From contig CAYWGR010000066.1 in the NCBI GenBank assembly GCA_964458015.1, positions 1 through 27,290 of the forward strand: a stretch of DNA of 27,290 nt, read 5' to 3'. The position numbers were made by a program, and so were the translations under genes. Origin of the DNA: CAYWGR01 sp964458015. Its GTDB lineage: Bacteria; Planctomycetota; Planctomycetia; Pirellulales; Thermoguttaceae. The notes under the pieces were generated by a model that ran no database searches, was not told where the DNA came from, and worked only from the letters and a program-made list of their open reading frames with translations. This document shows, one piece after another, positions 7,370 to 14,952 of the stretch (within the stretch, counting starts at the first letter, position 1; the number at the start of each line of letters is the position of its first letter).

Positions 7370-8734
7370 ATGTCCGAAGCAGGCAATCAGGGCTCGACGA
7401 ACGTATCTCGGCGTCGTTTTTTACGGAATTCTTCGCTTGTTATTGCCGGCAGTGCAGCGGCCGCGGCATTTCCATTGGCTCGCTCCGTTCATGCGGCCGG
7501 CAAGGATTTTGAGGTGAAAATCGGGCTCATAGGATGCGGGGGACGCGGCACGGGCGCGGTGCTGGATGCCTTGGGTGCCGCAACCAAGGTGATTTATCCC
7601 TCTTCGGGCTACCATACGGAAGACGTGGCCGAGGGAACGGGTTTTGAGCGAAAAGATATCAAGGTGGTTGCTTTGGCGGATTTGTTCGAGGATCGGCTGA
7701 CGCATTGTGCCGAGCAATTAGCCAAGTTGGGCATCAAAATTCCGCAAGAGTCGCGTTTCACCGGTTTTGACGCTTACCAAAAACTGTTGGCCGTGTCGGA
7801 TGTAACGTATGTGGTTTTGGCCACACCCCCGCATTTCCGGCCGATGCACTTGAAGGCCGCCATCGAGGCAGGCAAGCACGTTTTCATGGAGAAGCCCGTG
7901 GCCGTGGACGTGCCCGGCGTGAAAATGGTGATCGAGGCGGGCGAATTGGCCAAGCAGAAGCAATTGGGGATCGTCGCAGGCACGCAAAGGCGGCACCTGA
8001 AGAGCTATCAAGAGGCAATTAAACGGATACAAGACGGCGCGATCGGCGATATTCACACTGCCCGGTGTTATTGGAACGGCGGCGAAATTTGGGTCATCGA
8101 TCGCAAGCCCGAATGGACCGATCTGGAATGGCAGCTACGGAACTGGAACTATTTCACATGGCTTTCCGGCGATCATTATGCCGAACAGCATGTTCACAAC
8201 CTGGATATCATGAATTGGGTGTTGGGTTCGCATCCGGTCAAAGCCGTTTCGGGCATTGGCGGGCGTCAGGTGCGCACCGATAAGCGATTTGGCAATGTTT
8301 ACGACCACTTTGCCGTCGAGTTCGAATATCCCAACGGCGTGCGGATGTTCAGCCAAGCTCGGCAGATCAACGGTTGCGACGGCAAGGTTGAAGAGGCCGT
8401 TGTGGGCACCAAAGGCACGAGTAATTGCCATAGCTTTATCAAACCGAAGACGGGTTCAGCGTGGCATTTCAAGGGCGGCGATGTGAACCCTTATACCCAG
8501 GAACATCTGGATTTGATCGCCAGCATCCGAGGGGGACAGCCGCTGAACGAAGCTCGAAATGTCGCGGAATCGACGATGACGGCCGTCATCGGCCGCGAAG
8601 CGACCTATAGCGGCAAGGCCGTGGAATGGGACGTTGCGATGAAATCGGATAAACGATTAGGCCCCGAGAAATACGAGTTTGGACCGTATCCGACGCCCGA
8701 AGTGGCCATGCCGGGTCGGTATCAATTCCTTTAA
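7370..8734 (+). CDS. Tat-exported Gfo/Idh/MocA family oxidoreductase
   Basis: This is a 454-residue NAD(P)-dependent sugar or cyclitol oxidoreductase. A twin-arginine signal NVSRRRFLRN (11-20) with hydrophobic core and a site near HAA (41-43) indicates folded export with bound cofactor, as in glucose-fructose oxidoreductase. A Rossmann fold starts at VKIGLIGCGGRGTG (49-62). The catalytic-lysine motif is canonical, MEKPVAVD (174-181, K176), and the second catalytic region has AEQHVHNLD (272-280). A GGAG lies 9 nt before the ATG, which fixes the start. The gene is monocistronic, with its own promoter and an intrinsic terminator at 8764-8804. The substrate is unknown; neighbouring AraC regulators and glycan-related proteins favour a carbohydrate. 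Confidence 0.92.
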   Translation: MSEAGNQGSTNVSRRRFLRNSSLVIAGSAAAAAFPLARSVHAAGKDFEVKIGLIGCGGRGTGAVLDALGAATKVIYPSSGYHTEDVAEGTGFERKDIKVVALADLFEDRLTHCAEQLAKLGIKIPQESRFTGFDAYQKLLAVSDVTYVVLATPPHFRPMHLKAAIEAGKHVFMEKPVAVDVPGVKMVIEAGELAKQKQLGIVAGTQRRHLKSYQEAIKRIQDGAIGDIHTARCYWNGGEIWVIDRKPEWTDLEWQLRNWNYFTWLSGDHYAEQHVHNLDIMNWVLGSHPVKAVSGIGGRQVRTDKRFGNVYDHFAVEFEYPNGVRMFSQARQINGCDGKVEEAVVGTKGTSNCHSFIKPKTGSAWHFKGGDVNPYTQEHLDLIASIRGGQPLNEARNVAESTMTAVIGREATYSGKAVEWDVAMKSDKRLGPEKYEFGPYPTPEVAMPGRYQFL

Positions 8735-8763
8735 TCCATCCACAGATTTTTGATCCCCTATAA

Positions 8764-8804
8764 AAAAACCGCCCCTCTCCGATAGGCAGAGAGGGGCGGT
8801 TTTT
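8764..8804. terminator. bidirectional intrinsic terminator
   Basis: A perfect 16-bp stem (8764-8779 with 8789-8804) encloses a 9-nt loop. It has A-rich bases on the left and T5 on the right, so it works in both directions. It serves the plus-strand oxidoreductase ending at 8734 and the minus-strand propeller gene ending at 8830. Confidence 0.9.
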
Positions 8805-8829
8805 GTTTATCACACCAATTTGGAACGGC

Positions 8830-10029
8830 CTATTTCGCGGGCCCTTCGTTCGTGAGGATCCAGGTGCCGGATTTGCCGGCTACGACGATATCGGGGCGGC
8901 CGTCGCCGTTGAGATCGGCTGCGCGAATTTGCATTCCGCCGCCGACGCCTTCGCCGGGACCGGCGATGGTGTAGCGGGTGAATTTCCTCGCGGCTTTATC
9001 CCATTTGTAGTAGTAAAGGCATGCCGGCTCGTTGACGCCCGGATCACCTTCGACGTGGGCACGCACCCGCTTGCCGGTGATCAACTCCGGCTGGTTATCC
9101 CCGTCGATGTCGGTCCAAAGCATGTAGTGCGATTGCGACCAGGATTTGTCGACGAGGTGTTCGGTCCAGGTAATTGTGCCGTCGGCCTTGGGTTGGCCTT
9201 GTTCCCACCAGTAGATGCCGAACTCGTGGCCTTTTCCCCAGAGCATATCATTGCGGCCGCTATCGGTCAGCTTGGTAACAATGGCTGGACAGCAAAGATG
9301 ATCGATGGCCGTTTCCGTGTGCAGTTTCCAGGGTTTGCCGAAAATGTCGCCTTCGGGACGTTCGTACCAACCGCTGCCGCAAAGGATATCTTCGCGACCG
9401 TCGCCATTGACATCGCCAAAAGCATAACCGTGGCCGCTGCCTTGTTTGCCGATCTCAAACGGTTGGGCGGCCGGCTTGCCGTCGCAACCTTTGACGAGCT
9501 TGTAGATGACCAGCGGGGCAGGCTTGTCCCAGGAGTTCATGATGATCTCGGGCTTGCCGTCGCCATCGAAATCGCGGAGGTCCATCGCCTCGTTGCAGCC
9601 GTGGGCCGGTCCCAGCACGAACCGCGCCCAGGGATAGCCCTTGCGGAGTCCGTCGGCGCCGGGGTTCTTGTACCAACAGATTTCCTTTTCCATCCAACCG
9701 ACCGCGATCACATCGACCCAGCCGTCGCCGTCAACGTCGTAGGCTTGATCGCCGTTGTTGGCTAAATAGTCGCCGCCGAACACGGGAATATCGCGTACCG
9801 GCCGGGGAATGAAATCGGGAGCGGCATACCAGTGGGTGCCGGCGATGACATCCAGCTTGCCGTCCTTATTTACGTCGGCAATGGCACAACCTTCATTCAG
9901 ATCGAACATCAGACAACGTTTCGAAAACTTGAGGCCCTGTGCTTGGGCCTGCGCTGCGCAGGTTGCGAAACAAATGGCCCCGGCGACAAACGCCGCAAGG
10001 CACGAGCGATGGAACAATTTTTCGATCAT
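8830..10029 (-). CDS. secreted FG-GAP/VCBS-repeat beta-propeller protein
   Basis: The protein has 399 residues from the ATG; an in-frame TTG 6 nt upstream is also possible. A signal peptide (LAAFVAGAICFATCAAQAQA) precedes seven evenly spaced repeats, six with a calcium-loop core: DVNKDGK, DVDGDGW, DFDGDGK, DVNGDGR, a degenerate one (TKLTDSGRND), DIDGDNQ and DLNGDGR. Seven repeats 46-65 residues apart fit a seven-bladed propeller like integrin-alpha or certain lectins and polysaccharide lyases. Such planctomycetal proteins are extracytoplasmic and may bind or cleave glycans, but no catalytic motif is recognised. A GGAGG Shine-Dalgarno lies inside the last codons of the upstream oxidoreductase gene, so translation is probably coupled. 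Confidence 0.88.
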   Translation of the reverse strand: MIEKLFHRSCLAAFVAGAICFATCAAQAQAQGLKFSKRCLMFDLNEGCAIADVNKDGKLDVIAGTHWYAAPDFIPRPVRDIPVFGGDYLANNGDQAYDVDGDGWVDVIAVGWMEKEICWYKNPGADGLRKGYPWARFVLGPAHGCNEAMDLRDFDGDGKPEIIMNSWDKPAPLVIYKLVKGCDGKPAAQPFEIGKQGSGHGYAFGDVNGDGREDILCGSGWYERPEGDIFGKPWKLHTETAIDHLCCPAIVTKLTDSGRNDMLWGKGHEFGIYWWEQGQPKADGTITWTEHLVDKSWSQSHYMLWTDIDGDNQPELITGKRVRAHVEGDPGVNEPACLYYYKWDKAARKFTRYTIAGPGEGVGGGMQIRAADLNGDGRPDIVVAGKSGTWILTNEGPAK

Positions 10030-10035
10030 GTTCAA

Positions 10036-11364
10036 TTAAACCTCCAATTTCCAGGGTGCGCGATATTTGCGATGTACGAGGGCGTTCGCTGCGTCATCGT
10101 CGACGACGAGTTCTTTTTCGCCATCCCAACGAATCTTGTGGCCGACTTCATAGGCGACGTTCATCAAGTGGCCAACGTTGGTTGCGCGATGACCGCATTC
10201 GACGTCGGCAATCGGCTTTTTGTGATTTCGGACGTTATCCAAGAAGACCTGCAAGTGATGGTATTCGTCGTCCGAGGCCACCACTTCCACGTCTGGAACG
10301 GCCTTTTTGCCGTCGCGGGGCGTTTCGCCGACGATGGTGAAACGGCTGCGGTCGATCCACAGAATGCCGTCGGTTCCGTAGAAGCACTTGGAGTGAGATC
10401 GCTGCTCGCGGCGGCAGCCGATTCGCATCGAGTATTGAAGCAGGAAACCGTTTTTGGCCACGGGACCAGGACCGTATTCGACAATGCCCGAGAATGTGTC
10501 GGGCCATTGGCGGTTATCGTCGGGGAAGGCATACTTGCCGCCGCCGGCGCAGACGGCCTTGGGCCATTGAACGCCCATGGCCCATTGAACGATGTCGAAA
10601 TGGTGGACGCCCCAGGCGACTTGATGGCCGGCGCCGGAGGGCTTGAACCAATCGTAGCCGTAGTTCCAATAGCAATTGGGATTGTAGGGCATCATCGGTG
10701 AAGGGCCGATGTAGAAATCCCAATCGAGTTCCTTGGGCGGATCGCAGTCGGCCGGCGAACCGCGGCCGGGCGCCCAGTTGTCGAAGTCCCAAACCTTCAC
10801 TTCCGAAATAGCGCCGAGTTTGCCCGACTGGATGATCTCGACGGCTTTTTTATAGTGTTCGCGGCTGTGTTGTTGCGTGCCGATTTGTACGATGCGGTCG
10901 TACTTCTTCGAGGCTTCAATGGCGAAACGCCCCTCACCGATAAAGTTGCTGGCGGGTTTTTCAAGGTAAACATCCTTGCCGGCCTGGCAAGCGTGGATGC
11001 AGCAGAGGACATGCCAATGGGCGTTCGTGGCCACAAGCACTGCGTTGACGTCTTTATCTTCGAGAAGCTTACGGTAATCGTGGTAGGTTTTGACCTTATC
11101 ACCGCCGGCCGTTGCCCGCATTTTGGCAAGGCGTCCGGAATGGACGTCGCAGACGGCCACAACCCGGAGGCCGGGCAGTTTCATGAACTGGGGCAAGATT
11201 TCCTCGCATCTTCCGCCGCAGCCGATCACGCCGAGGTTAATCGTGTCATTCGGGCCTGGAGCCGCGGAAACGCCGGTGGCGAATAGGCTTGCGCCGGCCC
11301 AGCCGGCGGCGGCTGCGGAGGCGGTTATCCCAAGAAACTCACGTCTGGTCGTCGAGGTAGCCAT
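10036..11364 (-). CDS. Tat-exported Gfo/Idh/MocA family oxidoreductase
   Basis: The protein is 442 residues from MATSTTRREFLGITAS. The Tat motif TTRREFLG is followed by an alanine-rich core and a site near VSA-AP (32-36). The Rossmann glycine motif is LGVIGCGGR (44-52). The catalytic-lysine motif is VYLEKPASN (132-140, K136), and HQVAWGVHHFD (247-257) carries the second conserved histidine region. The dehydrogenase would act on a sugar-like substrate outside the cytoplasm. The frame continues upstream to 11652, but the ATG at 11364 has GGAG 10 nt before it, starts the Tat signal, and lies downstream of the promoter at 11449-11477. The gene heads an operon with the propeller protein and is divergent from the PAS-AraC regulator. 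Confidence 0.92.
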   Translation of the reverse strand: MATSTTRREFLGITASAAAAGWAGASLFATGVSAAPGPNDTINLGVIGCGGRCEEILPQFMKLPGLRVVAVCDVHSGRLAKMRATAGGDKVKTYHDYRKLLEDKDVNAVLVATNAHWHVLCCIHACQAGKDVYLEKPASNFIGEGRFAIEASKKYDRIVQIGTQQHSREHYKKAVEIIQSGKLGAISEVKVWDFDNWAPGRGSPADCDPPKELDWDFYIGPSPMMPYNPNCYWNYGYDWFKPSGAGHQVAWGVHHFDIVQWAMGVQWPKAVCAGGGKYAFPDDNRQWPDTFSGIVEYGPGPVAKNGFLLQYSMRIGCRREQRSHSKCFYGTDGILWIDRSRFTIVGETPRDGKKAVPDVEVVASDDEYHHLQVFLDNVRNHKKPIADVECGHRATNVGHLMNVAYEVGHKIRWDGEKELVVDDDAANALVHRKYRAPWKLEV

Positions 11365-11448
11365 AAAAAGCAATCTCCTGGCAAGCAAGGTTTGCGGGGG
11401 GGGAGGGAATTTCTTTGCCCCGAACAGTATGGTATCATGGGGCTTGTT

Positions 11449-11477
11449 AGTATAACCATAACTTCTGCACTTTACAA
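11449..11477 (-). promoter_or_regulatory. sigma70-like promoter of the oxidoreductase/propeller operon
   Basis: On the minus strand TTGTAA (11472-11477) and TATACT (11449-11454) are separated by 17 nt; the -10 matches 5 of 6 and the -35 4 of 6 positions. CTTGT (11443-11447) and ACAAG (11474-11478) form inverted half-sites bracketing the promoter, a possible regulator site. The leader of about 80 nt contains a G8/C8 tract (11396-11403). Confidence 0.6.
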
Positions 11478-11535
11478 GTTTTTTCGCTATACGTCTTGGT
11501 TGATTTCGGCATCTTTTTGTAAAAGGGCGACACCA

Positions 11536-12342
11536 TTGGCCGGAAAACGATCGACGAAAACGAAAGAAACGCCTTTCGATGCGCGTCAATTCCAGAATGA
11601 TTTCATTCGGCGCATCGGGCCGGAGAGCCATTTCCAAAACGCCTTGAACCATCTTGGAAACACGTGCGTGGTGGTGAAGGATAAGGCCGGCCGTTTCGTT
11701 TGGGTTAGCGATACCCTGGCTCGGCGATGCGGATTCAAAGACGGCAGCGAGATGATCGGCATCGACGATCTGGTGATCAGCCCTCCGCGGTTAGTTAAAA
11801 TGTATCGCCGCGACGACGAAGAGGTGATGCAAACGGGCAAGCCCCTAATCGGGTTGATCGAACTTGCCCTGAACGATCGCGGGATGCTCGATTGGAGCGT
11901 TACCAACAAGTTGCCCTTACGCGACGAAAACGGAGAAATTATCGGGCTGATCCTGACGATTCAGCAATACTCAGGCGTGCGACAGTTGCCCGTCTTGGGC
12001 GGAGAACTAAGCGACGTCGTCGAGTATATTTATGCCCATCTGGCGGAATCGATCCATGTGTCGCAGTTGGCCGTGATCGCGGGCGTATCGTGCCGGCAGA
12101 TCGAACGACGGTTTCGGAATGCGACAGGCATGAGCCCCACCGATTTCATCACACGTGCCCGACTGGACGAAGCATGTCGGCGATTGCGCGACAGCAGCGA
12201 TTCGATCGGGCGTATCGCTCTGGATTTGGGTTTTTACGATCAGAGTGCTTTTACCCGTCTGTTTTGCCGGCACTTGGGAACAACCCCGAGCGAATTCCGA
12301 CAGACCCGGCGACGCGAGGCAAAGGTGCGGCCGGTGTTGTAA
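11536..12342 (+). CDS. PAS-domain AraC-family transcriptional regulator
   Basis: From the TTG at 11536 the protein is 268 residues. Residues about 25-150 look like a PAS sensor (NALNHLGNTCVVVKDKAGRF, then VWVSDTLARRCGFKDGSEMI, with ENGEIIGLILTIQQYSG closing the domain). Residues about 160-262 are an AraC double helix-turn-helix (VSQLAVIAGVSCRQIERRF; IGRIALDLGFYDQSAFTRLF; GTTPSEFRQTRR). AraC domains usually pair with a cupin or sugar-binding sensor, so PAS input is less common. I chose the TTG because AAAAGGG lies 8 nt upstream; the open frame reaches back to 11392, with an ATG at 11437, but that part overlaps the divergent promoter and has no nearby ribosome-binding site. It likely controls the divergent operon. 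It ends tail-to-tail with the beta-helix gene, 1 nt apart. Confidence 0.85.
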   Translation: MAGKRSTKTKETPFDARQFQNDFIRRIGPESHFQNALNHLGNTCVVVKDKAGRFVWVSDTLARRCGFKDGSEMIGIDDLVISPPRLVKMYRRDDEEVMQTGKPLIGLIELALNDRGMLDWSVTNKLPLRDENGEIIGLILTIQQYSGVRQLPVLGGELSDVVEYIYAHLAESIHVSQLAVIAGVSCRQIERRFRNATGMSPTDFITRARLDEACRRLRDSSDSIGRIALDLGFYDQSAFTRLFCRHLGTTPSEFRQTRRREAKVRPVL

Positions 12343-12343
12343 T

Positions 12344-13780
12344 CTAGTTCTTCTTGAACTCGAACGCGCCAAGGTCAGGAGCTTTTCCCTGGGGAATGGC
12401 AATGCCGTCGAAGTCGCGTTGGATGCCGACGGGTCCTCCAGCGTCGATGCACGGCGAATTGGGGGCCAGATGAAAATCTAATTTCGCAGGATCGACAAAA
12501 CCGGCCGCCGCGCAAAAGGACCGAGGCTCCATCTTCCAATCCGCTTGATATTTCGCGAAGTCGGCCATGAGATATTTGGCATTCTTGAGGTCGATCATAA
12601 TACCTTCCGCTTGACGCCAGCAATTGCCGTCGATCATCAAGGCTTCAATTTTTTCCTTTGACCAGTTCGGGGCATAGAAGGCGGGGCCTTTGGCGCCGTC
12701 GAAGATATTGTTGCAGATGACGATGTTTTTCGCCCGGGCGGGACTATTGTAGAAACAAAGGTGCCGACCGCTGGGATCGGGACGCTGGGCATGGCCCCAG
12801 CCGAACCCGGCGTTTACACAAGTATTGTTGAGGAAATACACGTTGTTGGTCTCCGAGACCTCGGGCCGATTCCAATACTCGAAGGAATACTCGGAATTCC
12901 ATATCACATTGTTGCGATACGTAATGTTGGTATGCGGGGTATTGGGGCCGGTGCTTTGGTTTGTGAGTGCGGCATCATAGATCTCCCAAAGACGGCAACG
13001 CTCAACAAGGTTATCGTGAGCGGCGGCCCAAAATTCGATCCCGTTGCCGAAACGGACCATGCCGTTGCCGTAGCCTTTCAGCACGCCGCCTCCAATGAAA
13101 CCGATATCGCAGTCACGCACGATAATGTGATGCGTGTTGCCGCCGCCGATCCCGTGGGCGGCGCCATATTTCATCGCTAGATTCTCGTAGGTAACGAAAC
13201 AACAGTTCGTTTCATTGATAATATGCACGTCGATCGCGCATTCAATGCGGGAATAGCGTTTGGCGGGATTTTCGGCCATTCGTAGCTTGACCGCATGATG
13301 GGATTCGTCGTACCAGTAGTCGCCGTCTTGCTTGAGTTCGGCCTCGTACCATTTTTTAACGCCGCAGGAAGTTTCATTGCCGAAAATGATGTTGCCTACG
13401 TCGGCCTTAAGATCGCCGGCAATCCAGAAACCGGGGCCGGCCGACGTCCAATCGGCCGTGTTGTTTTTCGCAACAGACCCCAGGAACAAGGGCTTTGCCC
13501 CTTCACCATAGGCGGAGTATGTGATGGCCCCATGCTCGTTGCCGCTGCGAGGGATCAATTGGCCTCGCCAAACGTCGTTGCGGCGGAAGAGTACGCGGTC
13601 GCCCGATTGCAAGGGTGCGGCGTTGACGCGAGCTAGCGTTGACCAGGCCTTTTCCGGCGATAGACCGTCATTTTGGTCCGAACCTTGATTCGATACGTGA
13701 TAGGTTGCCGCCGGACAGATGCCGGTTAGCAGGATAGCAGCGAGAGAAAACGAAAATAACCGAGACGATGCGGTGAACAT
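12344..13780 (-). CDS. secreted right-handed parallel beta-helix protein
   Basis: This is a 478-residue protein. A signal peptide (FSFSLAAILLTGICPAA) is followed directly by TYHVSNQGSDQNDGLSPEKA, the typical start of extracellular parallel beta-helix proteins related to polysaccharide lyases and glycosidases. The middle is rich in Asn and aromatic rungs (HIINETNCCFVTYENLAM, HHIIVRDCDIGFIGGG, NITYRNNVIWNSEYSFEYW). The end is SPCIDAGGPVGIQRDFDG then LGAFEF, the common tail of this group. It probably acts on a polysaccharide outside the cell, but no specific lyase family or catalytic residue can be named. It is divergent from the ChbG/YdjC-type deacetylase, with shared regulatory repeats between them. 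Confidence 0.85.
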   Translation of the reverse strand: MFTASSRLFSFSLAAILLTGICPAATYHVSNQGSDQNDGLSPEKAWSTLARVNAAPLQSGDRVLFRRNDVWRGQLIPRSGNEHGAITYSAYGEGAKPLFLGSVAKNNTADWTSAGPGFWIAGDLKADVGNIIFGNETSCGVKKWYEAELKQDGDYWYDESHHAVKLRMAENPAKRYSRIECAIDVHIINETNCCFVTYENLAMKYGAAHGIGGGNTHHIIVRDCDIGFIGGGVLKGYGNGMVRFGNGIEFWAAAHDNLVERCRLWEIYDAALTNQSTGPNTPHTNITYRNNVIWNSEYSFEYWNRPEVSETNNVYFLNNTCVNAGFGWGHAQRPDPSGRHLCFYNSPARAKNIVICNNIFDGAKGPAFYAPNWSKEKIEALMIDGNCWRQAEGIMIDLKNAKYLMADFAKYQADWKMEPRSFCAAAGFVDPAKLDFHLAPNSPCIDAGGPVGIQRDFDGIAIPQGKAPDLGAFEFKKN

Positions 13781-13812
13781 GGCGGGATCCTATTCGCTGG
13801 CGGGGTGCAAAA

Positions 13813-13860
13813 TCTCGACGGCTGGCGTGTAACTAGGGTCGAGAGGTTGGTGTACTAGTT
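13813..13860. promoter_or_regulatory. interleaved operator-like repeats
   Basis: Two inverted repeats overlap: TCTCGAC (13813-13819) with GTCGAGA (13838-13844), and AACTAG (13831-13836) with CTAGTT (13855-13860). There is also a direct repeat, GTGTAACTAG (13827-13836) and GTGTACTAGT (13850-13859), 23 bp apart. AraC-family regulators often bind tandem direct repeats, so this may be a site for the PAS-AraC or XylR-type regulator. It lies just downstream of the leftward -10 box. Confidence 0.45.
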
Positions 13861-13861
13861 C

Positions 13862-13890
13862 ATTGTAGAGGTGAATAGCGGGGGAAGCAA
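13862..13890 (-). promoter_or_regulatory. sigma70-like promoter of the beta-helix gene
   Basis: On the minus strand TTGCTT (13885-13890) and TACAAT (13862-13867) are separated by 17 nt. The leader of about 75 nt would run through the operator-like repeats at 13813-13860. Confidence 0.5.
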
Positions 13891-13903
13891 GCGTCTAGGT
13901 TTG

Positions 13904-13932
13904 TTGACGCTCCCCAACCATTTTGCTAGCTT
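13904..13932 (+). promoter_or_regulatory. weak candidate promoter of the deacetylase gene
   Basis: TTGACG (13904-13909) and TAGCTT (13927-13932) are 17 nt apart; the -10 matches only 3 of 6 positions. If real, transcription would begin at or next to the ATG at 13940, which has no Shine-Dalgarno sequence, giving a leaderless message. Confidence 0.3.
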
Positions 13933-13939
13933 GAAAACC

Positions 13940-14942
13940 ATGAAAACAACCATCCGGCAATGTTTTATTTCTGTTTTACTTGTCGCGACCTGTATCGCCG
14001 CATTTGCACAAAAAGCTTTCGGCGATGAAAAAACCTATGCTGAAAGGCTAGGGTGGCCGGCAGGGGCCAAAGTGGTGATTTTTCATATCGACGATGCCGG
14101 AATGTCGCACGATTCGAACGCGGGCGTTATCGAGGCGTTGGAACGTGGCGTCGCCACATCGACCAGCATCATGTTCCCGTGTTCCTGGGCAACCGAAATC
14201 GCCCGGTATGTGAAGGAGCATCCCACGGTGGACGCAGGCGTACATGTCACGCTGACCTCGGAGTGGAAAAACTATCGCTGGGGGCCAGTGGCGGGCGTGA
14301 AACTTGTGCCCAGCCTGGCCGATGTGGACGGTTGCTTATGGTCGAACGTGTTGCAGGCAGCAACATTGGCCAAGGCCGACGAGGCCGAGGCCGAAATTCG
14401 CGCACAATTGGCGCGATGTGAAAAAATGGGAATTAAGCCCACGCATCTGGATTCGCACATGGGCACGGTATTCGTTACGCCCGCCTTTTTCGAACGGTAT
14501 ATGAAGATCGGCATGGAAACAGGAATACCCGTTATGTTGCCGGCGGGACACATGCAATTCATCGCCGGAAAGGCATCGTCGGTTCCGTTTCCGCTGCAAC
14601 AACTAGCCAGAAGCTATGGTCAGAAAGTTTGGGAGGCTGGACTACCGGTGCTCGACGACCTCCATACCGGCGCCGGCGTTCGCAAACCGGAGGAAAAAAA
14701 GCAGCAGATCCTCGAATTTTTGCGCGCCATGAAGCCCGGGCTCACGCAATTCATCGTCCATTGCACCCGGCNNNNNNNNNNATACGATCAAGTTCATCTC
14801 GGGCACGGGGCCGATGCGATTGGCCGAGCTTGAAGCCATGCTGGATCCCGAGGTAAAACAAGCCATCCAAGAACAAAAAATCATCTTGACCACATGGCGT
14901 GAACTGAAACAACGACGGGACGCCGTGAAAAAAAGAGGTTAA
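13940..14942 (+). CDS. ChbG/YdjC-type carbohydrate deacetylase, interrupted by an assembly gap
   Basis: A signal peptide (QCFISVLLVATCIAAFAQKA) precedes a YdjC/ChbG fold, a metal-dependent deacetylase family acting on chito-oligosaccharides and similar N-acetyl sugars. Metal and catalytic blocks are FHIDDAGMSHDSNAGV, DAGVHVTLTSEW, THLDSHMGTVF and QFIVHCTR just before the gap. After ten N's the upstream frame soon reaches a stop at 14833, but another frame continues with FISGTGPMRLAELEAMLDPE and LTTWRELKQRRD to a TAA at 14940-14942, the expected family tail. The gene is therefore most likely intact and the N-run has the wrong length. The ATG at 13940 starts the signal peptide; the frame is open to 13871. 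The signal peptide implies periplasmic action. Confidence 0.85.
14772..14781. other. assembly gap (10 N) inside the deacetylase gene
   Basis: Ten consecutive N's join two halves of one gene whose reading frames differ. The true gap must be a multiple of 3 (for example 9 or 12 bases) for the frames to agree, so 10 is a placeholder length. Confidence 0.95.
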
Positions 14943-14952
14943 TCCCACATCT

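Noticed and set aside
8803..10701. Two long plus-strand open frames opposite the propeller and oxidoreductase genes
   Set aside because: Their repeats are mirror translations of the DxDGDG calcium loops and Rossmann segments on the minus strand.
13890..13915. Hairpin GCGTC...GACGC upstream of the deacetylase as a riboswitch
   Set aside because: Only 5 paired bases, it overlaps the candidate -35 box, and no known aptamer pattern is present.
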